DNA from: SVTX01 sp045588675
Lineage (GTDB): Bacteria > Bacillota > Clostridia > Oscillospirales > CAG-272
DNA length: 39,118 nucleotides
Assembly (NCBI GenBank): GCA_045588675.1
Contig: JAZNER010000003.1
Location: 1 to 39,118, forward strand
Direction of reading: 5' to 3'
Position numbers and translations under genes: made by a program
In this document: one piece after another, positions 15,669 to 23,115 of the stretch
How positions within the stretch are numbered: position 1 is the stretch's first letter
Layout of the letters: each line of letters opens with the position of its first letter
Notes under the pieces: model-generated
The model's input: the letters and a program-made list of their open reading frames with translations, nothing else
Told to the model about the DNA's origin: nothing
The model's database searches: none

Positions 15669-16155
15669 ATTCTACCGTCTTTCTTTGCGCCTTATTCACA
15701 TAGCGCAAGCGAACTGTGATAAAATATCCTACCGTGTTTTCTTCGGGGTTTACATAGCGAATTTGAGGCACAAATGGGTTGCACTCGATAGACACAATTT
15801 TCTCGTTAATATCGGGAAAATTCTTTGCATCATTCTGTGCCTTTACCCAATCACAAATACTTGTCACTTGTTCAAGAGTAAGCACATTTTCATTCCGTGT
15901 TGGCTCGCTATCATCGTTTACATCGTACCACTCATAACAATTTATTTGGAAATCCTCATAAACTGACGGATACGGTACAATCTCACAATGGTAATCTCCG
16001 AGTGTGTCAACACTTTCTTGATATTGGTGTGTGGGCGAAGCCCCTTGCGGAAGAATAACCCTCACGCCTCTATCCTCTGTCGCCGCTATGCTCCAAAGGT
16101 CAGCAAGTTCGGGGCATTGGCGGAAATATTCAAATAACTTTGCGTATTTACTCAT
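15652..16155 (-). CDS. Minor capsid/tail terminator-like protein
   Basis: About 167 residues from ATG 16155, which follows GGGGGTAAAG. It begins MSKYAKLFEYFRQCPELADL and has YQESVDTLGDYHCEIVPYPS and TVGYFITVRLRYVNKAQRKT. The pattern matches minor capsid protein 3/tail terminator proteins, which stop tail tube growth at the head-proximal end. It overlaps the tiny membrane gene upstream (ATG inside its stop region) and 15336-15668 downstream. Confidence 0.7.
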   Translation of the reverse strand: MSKYAKLFEYFRQCPELADLWSIAATEDRGVRVILPQGASPTHQYQESVDTLGDYHCEIVPYPSVYEDFQINCYEWYDVNDDSEPTRNENVLTLEQVTSICDWVKAQNDAKNFPDINEKIVSIECNPFVPQIRYVNPEENTVGYFITVRLRYVNKAQRKTVEYECED

Positions 16156-16243
16156 CTTTACCCCCAACAATTACAGCGCAAACAAGAAATCCAAAAATGG
16201 CGGAAATTGGAGCAATCCATAATATATTCAATATACTTATCAT
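16148..16243 (-). CDS. Micro-protein with one membrane segment, 31 residues
   Basis: The open frame ATG 16243 to TAA 16148 encodes MISILNILWIAPISAIFGFL plus CAVIVGGKDE, a single hydrophobic helix. GGGGTGAG lies upstream of the start. It overlaps the next gene's start and sits 4 bp below the stop of 16248-16760, so it is packed into the head-completion cluster. Such tiny membrane peptides recur at this position in some siphophages, and I know no function. Confidence 0.6.
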   Translation of the reverse strand: MISILNILWIAPISAIFGFLVCAVIVGGKDE

Positions 16244-16247
16244 AAAC

Positions 16248-16760
16248 TCACCCCACATTTGCTATAGTAACATTGTCTACGCTCATTCCGTGAATATTAG
16301 CCGAAACAGAACGAACCACGATACCGTTGTCTTTGTATTTTTCTTGCAATTCTGCAAACTCTCGGCTCGTTGTTACAATATCGTCAACCTCCGACAAAAT
16401 GATGAAATCACCCACTTGCACCGTGTAATATTCTTCTCGAATATCCACGGGTAGTTTGGCATATTCAAGCGGTGTTTTGTATCGGTCAACATCTTTCGAT
16501 ATAACCGTAACCGCATTGACTATGTTTTCAATCGTGCCGTCAGCCTTGCTAACGATACCGCCTTGAATGTTGCACAAATCAATTACAAATCGGTCAAAGT
16601 GTCTGTCCTCAACCGCCGTTTTGGGAATGTCGTTGTAAATCGTGACTTTGTGCTTCCACAAATCCGCCATGCCATCCATTTTGAATGACGGTCTTGTGTT
16701 TTCGGTTATCGGTATCTCAATCTCATTAAAGCCATATTTAACCTTAAATCCGACCTTCAT
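16248..16760 (-). CDS. Head-tail connector / minor capsid protein 1-like
   Basis: This 170-residue protein begins MKVGFKVKYGFNEIEIPITE, with GMADLWKHKVTIYNDIPKTA and DRYKTPLEYAKLPVDIREEY. Order and size match the second head-completion protein (stopper or minor capsid 1) in SPP1-like modules. Its ATG overlaps the stop of 16757-17134. Role: closing the portal channel and joining the tail (family-level inference). Confidence 0.65.
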   Translation of the reverse strand: MKVGFKVKYGFNEIEIPITENTRPSFKMDGMADLWKHKVTIYNDIPKTAVEDRHFDRFVIDLCNIQGGIVSKADGTIENIVNAVTVISKDVDRYKTPLEYAKLPVDIREEYYTVQVGDFIILSEVDDIVTTSREFAELQEKYKDNGIVVRSVSANIHGMSVDNVTIANVG

Positions 16761-17134
16761 CTCATAGCACCTCTATACATTAAAGGCGTTCCGCAATCGT
16801 CTTTTTCGGTTGCCAAATAGTCATAAACGATATTGAGCATTTCGTAATTCATTTCATCGGTGGTTTTTGTTGCGTAACTTTCGCTTTCGCTGACTCCACC
16901 CGCCGACTGGCTTTTACTTGTAACCGCTTTGCCACTCGATACATTGCTTGCGAGGCATTCCACCAAATCACGCACACACGCTTTCACCCTCTGCGATACC
17001 TCTAAAACGCCCTGTAATCGACTTTGTGTGTGAAGGTCTACAAATCCACACGCGCGGTCTATATTTCGATTAAAGGCGGTCAAATCAAGCGTACCGCCTA
17101 TTTCTGTGTATTCCTCATAGGTTAGATATTGCAT
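16757..17134 (-). CDS. Head-tail adaptor (connector) protein
   Basis: This 125-residue helical protein begins MQYLTYEEYTEIGGTLDLTA and has FVDLHTQSRLQGV and VKACVRDLVECLA, a classic gp6/gp15-like adaptor pattern in which helices pack against the portal. A Ser/Lys-rich linker (SGKAVTSKSQSAGGVSESES) precedes the C-terminal helix that would insert at the portal. It is the first of the connector set after the capsid and the small 17152-17331 gene. Confidence 0.75.
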   Translation of the reverse strand: MQYLTYEEYTEIGGTLDLTAFNRNIDRACGFVDLHTQSRLQGVLEVSQRVKACVRDLVECLASNVSSGKAVTSKSQSAGGVSESESYATKTTDEMNYEMLNIVYDYLATEKDDCGTPLMYRGAMR

Positions 17135-17151
17135 AATTCAACCGCCTTTCT

Positions 17152-17331
17152 TTATTTTTTCGGCTCTTCCACTTTTTCAATAAGCGGAACGCCTCGTCTG
17201 TTTTTATCCGTGGAAAGTTCTTTTATCCGACTTGCAGAAATTTTCTTTTTGTTGTGGGGGAAAATATCCCCCACATTATATTCGTGATTGTTGTCCTGCA
17301 AATCGGTAAAATACTTAATTACTCGGTACAT
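17152..17331 (-). CDS. Small conserved protein downstream of the capsid gene
   Basis: About 59 residues from ATG 17331, which overlaps the capsid stop as TGATG. It begins MYRVIKYFTDLQDNNHEYNV and has GDIFPHNKK, a small basic protein often found after the major capsid in Firmicutes siphophages. Function is not established to me; it may be a minor head component. It ends 17 bp before the adaptor gene. Confidence 0.65.
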   Translation of the reverse strand: MYRVIKYFTDLQDNNHEYNVGDIFPHNKKKISASRIKELSTDKNRRGVPLIEKVEEPKK

Positions 17332-18290
17332 CACGCGCCCTGTTCTTCGTCGCCAGCACCTTCGTCGCCAGCATCATCTCCGCCAGCGTCATCTCCGCCA
17401 GCGTCTGCGCCGATAGTACCAGAAATAACGCCCTCGGCATACTCAACGAGGAACTGAATACCGTCCATAACAAGAGATTCAATCTGTGCTCTTTCCTCGT
17501 TCTGATAACCCGACTTGATACCGATATAGCCGAGTTCATCAGCGGTGAGGTCAAACGCCATAGCAATATCGCCGCTCATAGTGAGGTAGTACATAATAAG
17601 GTTTTCCTTTGCGGTAGCCTTGAAAGTACCCTTTGTAATACGAGAGGACATAATAACAGTACCAAGACCGAGGAAGTCCTCAACATAGTTCATTCCAAAA
17701 GCGGTCTGCGTGGTGATAGATGCAGTGCCGAGATAATCTGCTACATCTTCGGGATTAAGGAAATAAACCATACTGGCGGTATCATCTTCAAATTGCACCT
17801 GGGCTTTTCCCCAAGCATTTGCAAGAGCAGACTGAAGAGTATCGCCGCTTGCGGAAACGCTACCCGAAATCTCGCCGTTAAGGAATCCGAAAAAGTCTGT
17901 TCTAATTCCTTGCTGTACCTTGCGGAGAAGTGCGGTATCGGTATCACGAACAGCCGCATCATACCCCGACTTCTTGATAGCCTCCGCGGAAACGCCTTTT
18001 CTCCACTTGTGGAGAGTAATCTCACCAACGGGAGTCTTTACAGGCTCAAAATTAGAAAGAGGAATAACCTCGCCCTCGGGAACTGCGCCATCTTCAAGAG
18101 TTCCGTTGACAGAATAAACATACATAGTAGTTCCTTCCATCATAGGAATTTTTCTCGTTACACCGAGAACCTCAATCAGCTTTTCAAGGCTGTTGTGGGT
18201 AAACTGCGTGGTGAAATCAACTTCACGCACTTTCTTCATCTGTGCCGCCTTAATAAGATTGGTTTCTGCGGTAGTGTTAATAGTTGCCAT
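17331..18290 (-). CDS. Major capsid protein
   Basis: This 319-residue protein begins MATINTTAETNLIKAAQMKK and has features of HK97-fold coat proteins. These are an N-terminal arm, VEVLGVTRKIPMMEGTTMYV-like beta strands (residues about 38-60), GEITLHKWRKGVSAEAIKKS (E-loop/spine), and a P-domain near YVEDFLGLGTVIMSSRITKG. The tail is unusual: GADAGGDDAGGDDAGDEGAG, then DEEQGA, an acidic Gly/Asp repeat of about 26 residues. It directly follows the scaffold gene. The tail could be surface-exposed or unfolded, and it invites repeat-number variation. Confidence 0.85.
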   Translation of the reverse strand: MATINTTAETNLIKAAQMKKVREVDFTTQFTHNSLEKLIEVLGVTRKIPMMEGTTMYVYSVNGTLEDGAVPEGEVIPLSNFEPVKTPVGEITLHKWRKGVSAEAIKKSGYDAAVRDTDTALLRKVQQGIRTDFFGFLNGEISGSVSASGDTLQSALANAWGKAQVQFEDDTASMVYFLNPEDVADYLGTASITTQTAFGMNYVEDFLGLGTVIMSSRITKGTFKATAKENLIMYYLTMSGDIAMAFDLTADELGYIGIKSGYQNEERAQIESLVMDGIQFLVEYAEGVISGTIGADAGGDDAGGDDAGDEGAGDEEQGA

Positions 18291-18309
18291 AAATAATAAT
18301 TTCCTTTCG

Positions 18310-18936
18310 TTATACTTGAATTTCGGGGAACAAGTTAGGATGCGCCAACATTTCGGCTTGTCTTGTAGCCGCGTCCTTTATCTTGTAAATTTCTTCTCTT
18401 GTAGTATACTTTCCTGCGCTTCCCGTTCCCATCGGTCTGCCCCCCTGCAACTTAACGGCAGTAACACCTGTAAATGCGGTGGCATCGTCTTTAACGAGCG
18501 AATGGAATATGTCGCTGTCGCTCTGACCTTCATTCGCCTTGTCTGCAAGTGCAGTTTCAAACTTTCTGCGATAATCCGCACGAATAGCATCGTGGCTGAA
18601 TTTCTTATCACCCACAACCGCATCAAATCTCTTGTCAAGACCTTCCGCCTTTTCTCTTGCTACACGCTCCGCTTCTGCTTGCTTCGCCTTTGCTTCATTC
18701 TCTGCTACAAGAGCCTCATACTTGGTCTTGTATTCCTCTGCCCCTGCGTTACTTGACTTCAATGCCTCAAACTCGGTGTTAATCTTGTCGGCGGTTTCCT
18801 TTGCCTCTTTCAAATCCGCTTCAAGTGCGGCGACTTTTGCCTTTACCTTCTCGACATCTGCACCGTTAATAGCCATAATCTTGTCAAGTTGCTCATCGGT
18901 TAGTTCTGCGATCTGCTTCAATTCTTCTCGCTTCAT
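18310..18936 (-). CDS. Capsid scaffold protein (GP20-like)
   Basis: About 208 residues from ATG 18936, 11 bases after GGAG; the frame extends upstream to 19023 without a ribosome site. It begins MKREELKQIAELTDEQLDKI and continues as an almost unbroken charged coiled coil. Its C-terminal domain contains SHDAIRADYRRKFETALADK and KLQGGRPMGTGSAGKYTT. This is the architecture of the Phage_GP20 scaffold family, which templates procapsid assembly and then leaves. It is the first gene of the long structural unit, 130 bp below the promoter at 19067-19095. Confidence 0.85.
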   Translation of the reverse strand: MKREELKQIAELTDEQLDKIMAINGADVEKVKAKVAALEADLKEAKETADKINTEFEALKSSNAGAEEYKTKYEALVAENEAKAKQAEAERVAREKAEGLDKRFDAVVGDKKFSHDAIRADYRRKFETALADKANEGQSDSDIFHSLVKDDATAFTGVTAVKLQGGRPMGTGSAGKYTTREEIYKIKDAATRQAEMLAHPNLFPEIQV

Positions 18937-19036
18937 AATTCTGTTTTCTCCTTTAACTACGCTTGTTTTATACGAGGGTCGCATCCTCTTGTTTTGGTCG
19001 CATTTTACGTTTGCCCGAAACATTATATAAAAACAT

Positions 19037-19064
19037 AAGAGTAGAACATTACAATTCTACTCTT
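19037..19064 (-). promoter_or_regulatory. 10-bp inverted repeat at the late transcription start
   Basis: AAGAGTAGAA (19055-19064 on the minus strand) and TTCTACTCTT (19037-19046) pair perfectly around an 8-base loop. It begins at the expected start point of the promoter at 19067-19095. It could be a 5' stem-loop that stabilises the structural mRNA, or a DNA operator. Further down the leader, ATGCGACC occurs twice. Confidence 0.55.
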
Positions 19065-19066
19065 AC

Positions 19067-19095
19067 ATTATAGCATATTATTTTTTATTTGTCAA
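19067..19095 (-). promoter_or_regulatory. Consensus sigma-70 promoter for the structural unit
   Basis: TTGACA (19090-19095), 17-base spacer, TATAAT (19067-19072) with upstream TG on the minus strand. It drives scaffold, capsid, tail and lysis genes down to 5104 unless internal attenuation intervenes. Confidence 0.85.
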
Positions 19096-19099
19096 GACG

Positions 19100-19384
19100 T
19101 CACCTATTATTCCATTTATTAGCGACTTGTTTTGCACATTCAATCAAATCTTGCTTTAATTCCGCAATATCTTCTTCATTGTCAAAAATATCATTGATAT
19201 AAAGGTTTATATCTTCTTTCAACATTGCACCACAACTACAAACCACATAAGCAACTCTTTCTCCTCTAACCGAACTATCCCACACAATGAAAGGATTTTC
19301 TGCAACTCCAATTTCTAAATCTTTTCCTTTGCAGAAAGGACACGGTTTCAATTCAATGTCATTTGCCAAAAACTTAAAAAACAT
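19100..19384 (-). CDS. Lar-like restriction alleviation/zinc-binding protein
   Basis: This 94-residue protein has IELKPCPFCKGKDLEIGVAE near residues 10-29 and VCSCGAM near 48-54. This is the CPFC...CxCG pattern of the Lar/zinc-ribbon family found in phages and prophages. Lar of Rac eases host EcoK restriction; whether this homologue does so is not known. It is the last gene of the 20798-19100 unit, directly above the promoter for the structural genes. Confidence 0.65.
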   Translation of the reverse strand: MFFKFLANDIELKPCPFCKGKDLEIGVAENPFIVWDSSVRGERVAYVVCSCGAMLKEDINLYINDIFDNEEDIAELKQDLIECAKQVANKWNNR

Positions 19385-19428
19385 CTTCTCACCTCATATC
19401 ATATTAAATTGGTTTTGTCAATAGGCGG

Positions 19429-19776
19429 TTAATCGTTGCAGAAAAACACGGTTATTCCAATAGCACTTATCGGATAACGCTTACAAGGTCTTTTCCACGA
19501 CACATTATGCTCTGCACGAATTTTAATAAGTGTTTGCTTTTTAGTCCTTGTAATGCTCACGATTTCGCCAATCAAATACTTGCCATATTCAACGGTTTTA
19601 TAATTCCAAACATTACCCCAACTATCACAAAGCACCTTTACCTTTTTACCAATGTACTTTTCAAAATTTACAATTTTGTTTTCATCGGCAAAATCTATAC
19701 AATCTTTTCTGTCCTCATCATAGTCATATTTTCCGCAAACCGCCAAATGAATACAATTTACGCATTTATCTTTCAT
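19429..19776 (-). CDS. Cys-rich protein, possible zinc binding
   Basis: This 115-residue protein begins MKDKCVNCIHLAVCGKYDYD with a further Cys in DCIDFA, so four clustered cysteines suggest a small N-terminal metal site. The rest (GKKVKVLCDSWGNVWNYKTV, VSITRTKKQTLIKI) looks like a beta barrel of SH3-like type. Its start overlaps the stop of 19773-20183. Function unknown. The CxxC...C...C start resembles other small gut-phage proteins in this genome (23387-23557, 29473-29589). Confidence 0.6.
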   Translation of the reverse strand: MKDKCVNCIHLAVCGKYDYDEDRKDCIDFADENKIVNFEKYIGKKVKVLCDSWGNVWNYKTVEYGKYLIGEIVSITRTKKQTLIKIRAEHNVSWKRPCKRYPISAIGITVFFCND

Positions 19777-20183
19777 TCCCTCACCTCATCATTTTGGGGT
19801 GTGCGTGGTGCTCGTTGGCTGATTTCGACCTTGATATTAAATCCTTGACTAATAACGGAATTTATTTGTCTTTGCAAGGCTTCTTCAACTTTCTTTTCTC
19901 CACCCCAGCCAAAAGTGTTTCTGCCTATAACTTTGTCAATTTCCTTTTGAACGGCAGATGCGATTTTTTCATCAAACATTGTCTTAATTTTTTGCTCAAT
20001 ATTTGTATGCACCGCAGATTTAACATAACTGTCAACCGTGCTTTCGATAAGTTCTATAATTTCCTTATCGGTCAATCCTGTTTCGGAAATTCTTTCACGA
20101 ATGGTCGCTCTAATTCCCAAATCATTAATTTCTTGCATTACCGCCTGTTTTACAAGGCTTCTTACTTCGTTTTCAAAGTTCAT
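19773..20183 (-). CDS. Helical protein, tail-to-tail with Arc-like gene
   Basis: This 136-residue protein begins MNFENEVRSLVKQAVMQEIN and is a long charged helix. RISETGLTDKEIIELIESTV forms a middle part, and a glycine break (TFGWGGEKKVEEALQRQINS) comes before the C-terminus. No known family is evident to me. It overlaps the Arc-like gene upstream by four bases and the Cys-rich gene downstream. It could be a coiled-coil partner or inhibitor protein. Confidence 0.6.
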   Translation of the reverse strand: MNFENEVRSLVKQAVMQEINDLGIRATIRERISETGLTDKEIIELIESTVDSYVKSAVHTNIEQKIKTMFDEKIASAVQKEIDKVIGRNTFGWGGEKKVEEALQRQINSVISQGFNIKVEISQRAPRTPQNDEVRE

Positions 20184-20317
20184 TTCTCCCTCTCCTTCCT
20201 TTCCTTTGCTACGAGGTAGCGGATATATTCGCTTAAATTACAATTATGTTGGTGAGCATCAATTTTTAACTGCTCATATTCTGCATCGTTTGGAAATTTT
20301 ACAATTAACTTTTTCAT
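20180..20317 (-). CDS. Arc-like ribbon-helix-helix protein, 45 residues
   Basis: The start at ATG 20317 has AGGTGA upstream; a longer frame to 20521 lies inside the neighbouring gene and lacks a ribosome site. The protein begins MKKLIVKFPNDAEYEQLKID and has HNCNLSEYIRYLVAKERK, a strand followed by two helices as in Arc/MetJ-type DNA-binding proteins. It has a close paralogue at 24088-24228. It could repress a promoter nearby or regulate a phage switch. Confidence 0.65.
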   Translation of the reverse strand: MKKLIVKFPNDAEYEQLKIDAHQHNCNLSEYIRYLVAKERKEREK

Positions 20318-20321
20318 ATTA

Positions 20322-20798
20322 TCACCTATCCTTTTTGCTAATTGTAAATCCAAAAGGAACTTTACCATCAACAATACTTTGCCAATGTTTAATAACATCA
20401 GGGTGTGCGTGTTCGTTTTTCTCCAAATTCTCTTTGGCTTGTTCTTTAATTTTCTCAAACTGTTCAGCAGAAATCGTCTTTGCAAATTTATGGTCATATT
20501 GAGGATAAAGCATATCATCAAAATTCACCATACGCAACCCGCACTTATTATTACTGTACTGCCAATCAAGAATAAAATCCCACATAACAAAACTTGCTTG
20601 AAATCCTGTTATGCCAAAATCTCTTGCAAGAAAATCGCCAACCGCAAGACAAGCCTGTGCCATCGCTCTTGGTGCTTCTCCATAACCTGTATTGTAATTT
20701 TCCTTTACATCTTTTAAAAACTCAATAAGGCTTTCAAAATTTTCAATCTGCTTTCGCTTTTCCTGCAATTCCTTTTTTACAACAAATTCATTTTCCAT
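20322..20798 (-). CDS. Conserved phage protein of unknown function, 158 residues
   Basis: A soluble helical protein with conserved-looking stretches GYGEAPRAMAQACLAVGDFL, FGITGFQASFVMWDFILDWQ, MLYPQYDHKFAKTIS and HAHPDVIKHWQSIVDGKVPF. I recognise it as a family common in Clostridia phages, without a known function. The His and Asp residues (HAHPDVIKHW) could bind metal. It is the first gene after the promoter at 20833-20861, and the Arc-like gene starts four bases after its stop. Confidence 0.65.
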   Translation of the reverse strand: MENEFVVKKELQEKRKQIENFESLIEFLKDVKENYNTGYGEAPRAMAQACLAVGDFLARDFGITGFQASFVMWDFILDWQYSNNKCGLRMVNFDDMLYPQYDHKFAKTISAEQFEKIKEQAKENLEKNEHAHPDVIKHWQSIVDGKVPFGFTISKKDR

Positions 20799-20832
20799 TT
20801 TTTATACCTACCTTTCTTTATTCGGTATAAAC

Positions 20833-20861
20833 AGTATAACACATATAAACCACATTGTCAA
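20833..20861 (-). promoter_or_regulatory. Near-consensus sigma-70 promoter
   Basis: TTGACA (20856-20861), 17-base spacer, TATACT (20833-20838) with upstream TG. It sits just below the terminator at 20906-20927 and above the gene starting at 20798. Confidence 0.8.
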
Positions 20862-20895
20862 CCCCTTTTCGCAAATTTCTCAAAAAATATTTCGG

Positions 20896-20927
20896 CAAAG
20901 AAAATCCCCTGCTTTTTAGGGCAGGGG
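20896..20927 (-). terminator. Intrinsic terminator after the small membrane-protein genes
   Basis: CCCCTGC pairs with GCAGGGG (20921-20927 with 20906-20912) around an 8-base loop, followed by ATTTTCTTTG on the minus strand. It lies just after the stop at 20935 and ends the 24587-20935 unit. Confidence 0.8.
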
Positions 20928-20934
20928 TGAGTGG

Positions 20935-21135
20935 TTAGAGCATCTTTTCAAGCATTGACATTTTGCCCTTTAGTTCTGCGACATCTTCCTTGACTTTTGC
21001 TAATTCGCTTGTATTTGCGTTGTTTCCAAACCCACCGAATGAAAGCAACATAAGAATTAGCAACCAAGACATATCGCTTGAACCATTTTCCTTTTTGATA
21101 GTTTCTTTTAACGCTTCAAGTTCTTTATTTTCCAT
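20935..21135 (-). CDS. Small membrane-associated helical protein
   Basis: This 66-residue protein has an acidic helix (MENKELEALKETIKKENGSS), one hydrophobic stretch (WLLILMLLSFGGFGNN) and a second coiled helix (VKEDVAELKGKMSMLEKML). AAGGAGG precedes the ATG. The layout resembles small membrane-tethered virion or lysis accessory proteins, and the family is not known to me. It is the last gene before the terminator at 20906-20927. Confidence 0.65.
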   Translation of the reverse strand: MENKELEALKETIKKENGSSDMSWLLILMLLSFGGFGNNANTSELAKVKEDVAELKGKMSMLEKML

Positions 21136-21161
21136 TTGTGTTCACCTCCTTTCTAATTTTA

Positions 21162-21284
21162 TCAATTTAACAAAAAGAACTTAAACCAATCAGGCAAATC
21201 ACTTACAGATATTAAATATCCGACAAACACAATCAAAGCAAAAAGCAATATTACGACAACGGCAATAATTATATTATCTTTCAT
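21162..21284 (-). CDS. Small membrane protein, 40 residues
   Basis: ATG 21284 to TGA 21162 encodes MKDNIIIAVVVILLFALIVF followed by VGYLISVSDLPDWFKFFLLN, essentially one or two hydrophobic helices. AGGTG precedes the start, and the first codon overlaps the stop of the minor head gene (ATGA). Holin-like in size and composition, but next to head genes and not the lysis region, so a virion or membrane accessory role is equally possible. Confidence 0.6.
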   Translation of the reverse strand: MKDNIIIAVVVILLFALIVFVGYLISVSDLPDWFKFFLLN

Positions 21285-22480
21285 TTTACACCTCCCATTC
21301 GCTTTGGTTCGGGTGATATACCTGTTACATCTGCAATCTCATTGTACTTTGCACGAACTGTCTTTATTCTCGCTCTGAGTTGCTTTATTTCCGCTTCACT
21401 ATTCCCGAACGCTTTGAGTGCGTTTATCTCGTCTTTGCATTTTCGGATTTCGGTTTCAAGTCCACGCATTTTTTGGGAAAAATAATACCCATCGCCCTCC
21501 AAATTGCCGACCTTGTAAATCTTTTCGTCTTGCTCTCGCAATCTCTTCAATTCTTCAGGTGTGTATCTCGGTTCACTCACTCCGCATTTTATACCGCTTT
21601 TTTCGTGTCGGCAATTATAATCTTGTAAGCTCTCGGTAACGTTCTTTCTGCTTTCGGCATCCCTTGTATCTTCCATACCGTCAAAGTGCTTTCCATTGAT
21701 TTCTTTTGACCCTCCGATACAGAACTGTCTGCCCTGCATAAAACGGTGGGTAGGACGCGAATTTGTGGTATAGCTTATTTCGTACCCATCAAAGCCCAAA
21801 ATTTCGCCTATATGCTCATTATATTCGTTATTCGCCTGTTTGATACCGTACAACATATTCTGCCTTACAACCGTATCCAATCGCCTTGTAATGCCCTCTC
21901 CATAATTTACACGGCAACCACCGCCACCGAGATTTTGCACCGTCTGTCGCATAGTGGTATAAAAGTCAGCCTTGCCCTCTGTAACGGTCTTTACAGCATC
22001 GCCAAAAGACTTATAAATTGCATCTTGGAAGCGAATCGGATTTCCGTTTCTATCAAGCACCGAAAGAGCCTTTGTGTTGGTGAGGTTGAGGACTTCTTTT
22101 GCGTTCTGCTTTACCGCCTTTTCTATAATGCCCTGTAAAGCCTCATTTTTCGCGCCTAACGGCTTTTTGCCTCTGTATCGGTATAAATACTCGTTCTGCT
22201 TTTCCCACGCCTCAAACTCGCTTATATACGCCTTTTTGAGTGTGCGGATATTCAATGCCGTTGCAATAGCAAGAGCCGCCACTATTCGCTCCCACTCTTT
22301 TTTTGCCTCTTTGTCGGCATCGAACTTTTCAAGCTCTTTTTTGCTCATTCGCCCGATCTTTCCAATCTTTCGGCAAACTCTCGCAATGCTTTCCGCCTCC
22401 CATTCGGTGATATTGTTTGCAGTGTAGTTCTCATAATCTTGGAGCTTTGAAATATCGTCAAGTTTTGAAATATCAGCCAT
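21281..22480 (-). CDS. Minor head protein (Phage_min_cap2 family)
   Basis: About 399 residues from ATG 22480. The N-terminus is a long helical region. The conserved C-terminal half has SRPTHRFMQGRQFCIGG and QDYNCRHEKSGIKCGV, typical of phage minor capsid protein 2/Mu F-like head morphogenesis proteins, with a coiled-coil end. Such proteins are thought to enter the procapsid and help DNA delivery or portal closure. Unusually, the gene is not directly after the portal; an operon of zinc-finger and Arc-like small genes lies in between. Confidence 0.8.
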   Translation of the reverse strand: MADISKLDDISKLQDYENYTANNITEWEAESIARVCRKIGKIGRMSKKELEKFDADKEAKKEWERIVAALAIATALNIRTLKKAYISEFEAWEKQNEYLYRYRGKKPLGAKNEALQGIIEKAVKQNAKEVLNLTNTKALSVLDRNGNPIRFQDAIYKSFGDAVKTVTEGKADFYTTMRQTVQNLGGGGCRVNYGEGITRRLDTVVRQNMLYGIKQANNEYNEHIGEILGFDGYEISYTTNSRPTHRFMQGRQFCIGGSKEINGKHFDGMEDTRDAESRKNVTESLQDYNCRHEKSGIKCGVSEPRYTPEELKRLREQDEKIYKVGNLEGDGYYFSQKMRGLETEIRKCKDEINALKAFGNSEAEIKQLRARIKTVRAKYNEIADVTGISPEPKRMGGVK

Positions 22481-22730
22481 TCGCACCACCCTTTATTGTG
22501 TAAAAAGCATTGTTATATGTTGAACTGCAACTCATTGTAAATTCGTTCGGCAAAAACCCTTTTACGGGATAAGAAGCACCCCTATAATCAAACATCAAAC
22601 TTCCGCTTTCGTGCCGATAAATGACCGTCCAACCGTCAAATGTTCTATTCCAACAATGCCCCTTTATATAAACAGGCAAAGCAACATATTTTTCAATATC
22701 TTTGCTTTCAATCCTCTCTATGTTCTCCAC
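22473..22730 (-). CDS. Small hypothetical protein, 85 residues
   Basis: It begins MENIERIESKDIEKYVALPV and has ALPVYIKGHCWNRTFDGWTV, IYRHESGSLMFDYRG and PNEFTMSCSSTYNN. It looks like a compact beta protein with two exposed Cys. The end overlaps the start of the minor head protein gene by 8 bp. No family known to me. Confidence 0.55.
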   Translation of the reverse strand: MENIERIESKDIEKYVALPVYIKGHCWNRTFDGWTVIYRHESGSLMFDYRGASYPVKGFLPNEFTMSCSSTYNNAFYTIKGGANG

Positions 22731-22742
22731 TTAATCACCGCC

Positions 22743-22913
22743 TTACCATTCGTCAATATCATATTCGGGATGTTCTGCATTATGGCAATCAAAACAAATC
22801 CACCCATTCGGAGAATTATCCGTTCTTATCATTTCGGATTGTTCGTGTCGCTCTCCGCAGATGCCACACTTTCTGTAATATTTTCTTTTCTTATTCGGTT
22901 TTTGAACGGTCAT
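22743..22913 (-). CDS. Small zinc-finger protein, 56 residues
   Basis: The start at ATG 22913 is chosen because the longer frame to 23102 runs through the neighbouring gene. It has CGICGERHEQSEMIRTDNSP then WICFDCHNAEHP, a CxxC...CxxC zinc site. It overlaps the end of 22891-23115 by 23 bp. The nearest ribosome site is weak. It belongs to a run of Cys-rich small genes ahead of the minor head gene. Confidence 0.6.
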   Translation of the reverse strand: MTVQKPNKKRKYYRKCGICGERHEQSEMIRTDNSPNGWICFDCHNAEHPEYDIDEW

Positions 22914-23115
22914 ACAATCCACAATAACCCCTATCAACCCTATAAAAAGCAACGGGGTTTTCTCCTTCCTTGACGGGCATTTTGATTTTTGCACATCTTG
23001 TTTTTGATAAATATTTGTCTGCGACTTGTTCATAAGATTTTTTGTTATACATTGGCAATCCCGTTGACTTGCAATATTCTGCTGTGTACCAACCGTAGCC
23101 ATTTGTAATTTTCAC
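22891..23115 (-). CDS. Conserved small phage protein, 74 residues
   Basis: It starts at GTG 23115 after GGGGAGAA, overlapping the previous stop (GTGA). It has GYGWYTAEYCKSTGLPMYNK and KMPVKEGENPVAFYRVDRGY. I recognise it as a conserved protein of Clostridia phages with no assigned function. The mix of aromatic residues and one Cys suggests a small beta domain. It lies within the cluster of zinc-finger small genes. Confidence 0.65.
   Translation of the reverse strand: MKITNGYGWYTAEYCKSTGLPMYNKKSYEQVADKYLSKTRCAKIKMPVKEGENPVAFYRVDRGYCGLYDRSKTE

Noticed and set aside
18937..19023. N-terminal extension of the scaffold protein
   Set aside because: The in-frame ATG at 19023 lacks a ribosome site; the ATG at 18936 has one and begins the conserved coiled coil.
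20318..20521. Longer N-terminus for the Arc-like gene 20180-20317
   Set aside because: Overlaps the conserved gene 20322-20798 out of frame; the internal ATG has a ribosome site.
22914..23102. Longer N-terminus for the zinc-finger gene 22743-22913
   Set aside because: It would lie in another frame over the conserved gene 22891-23115 and has no ribosome site.
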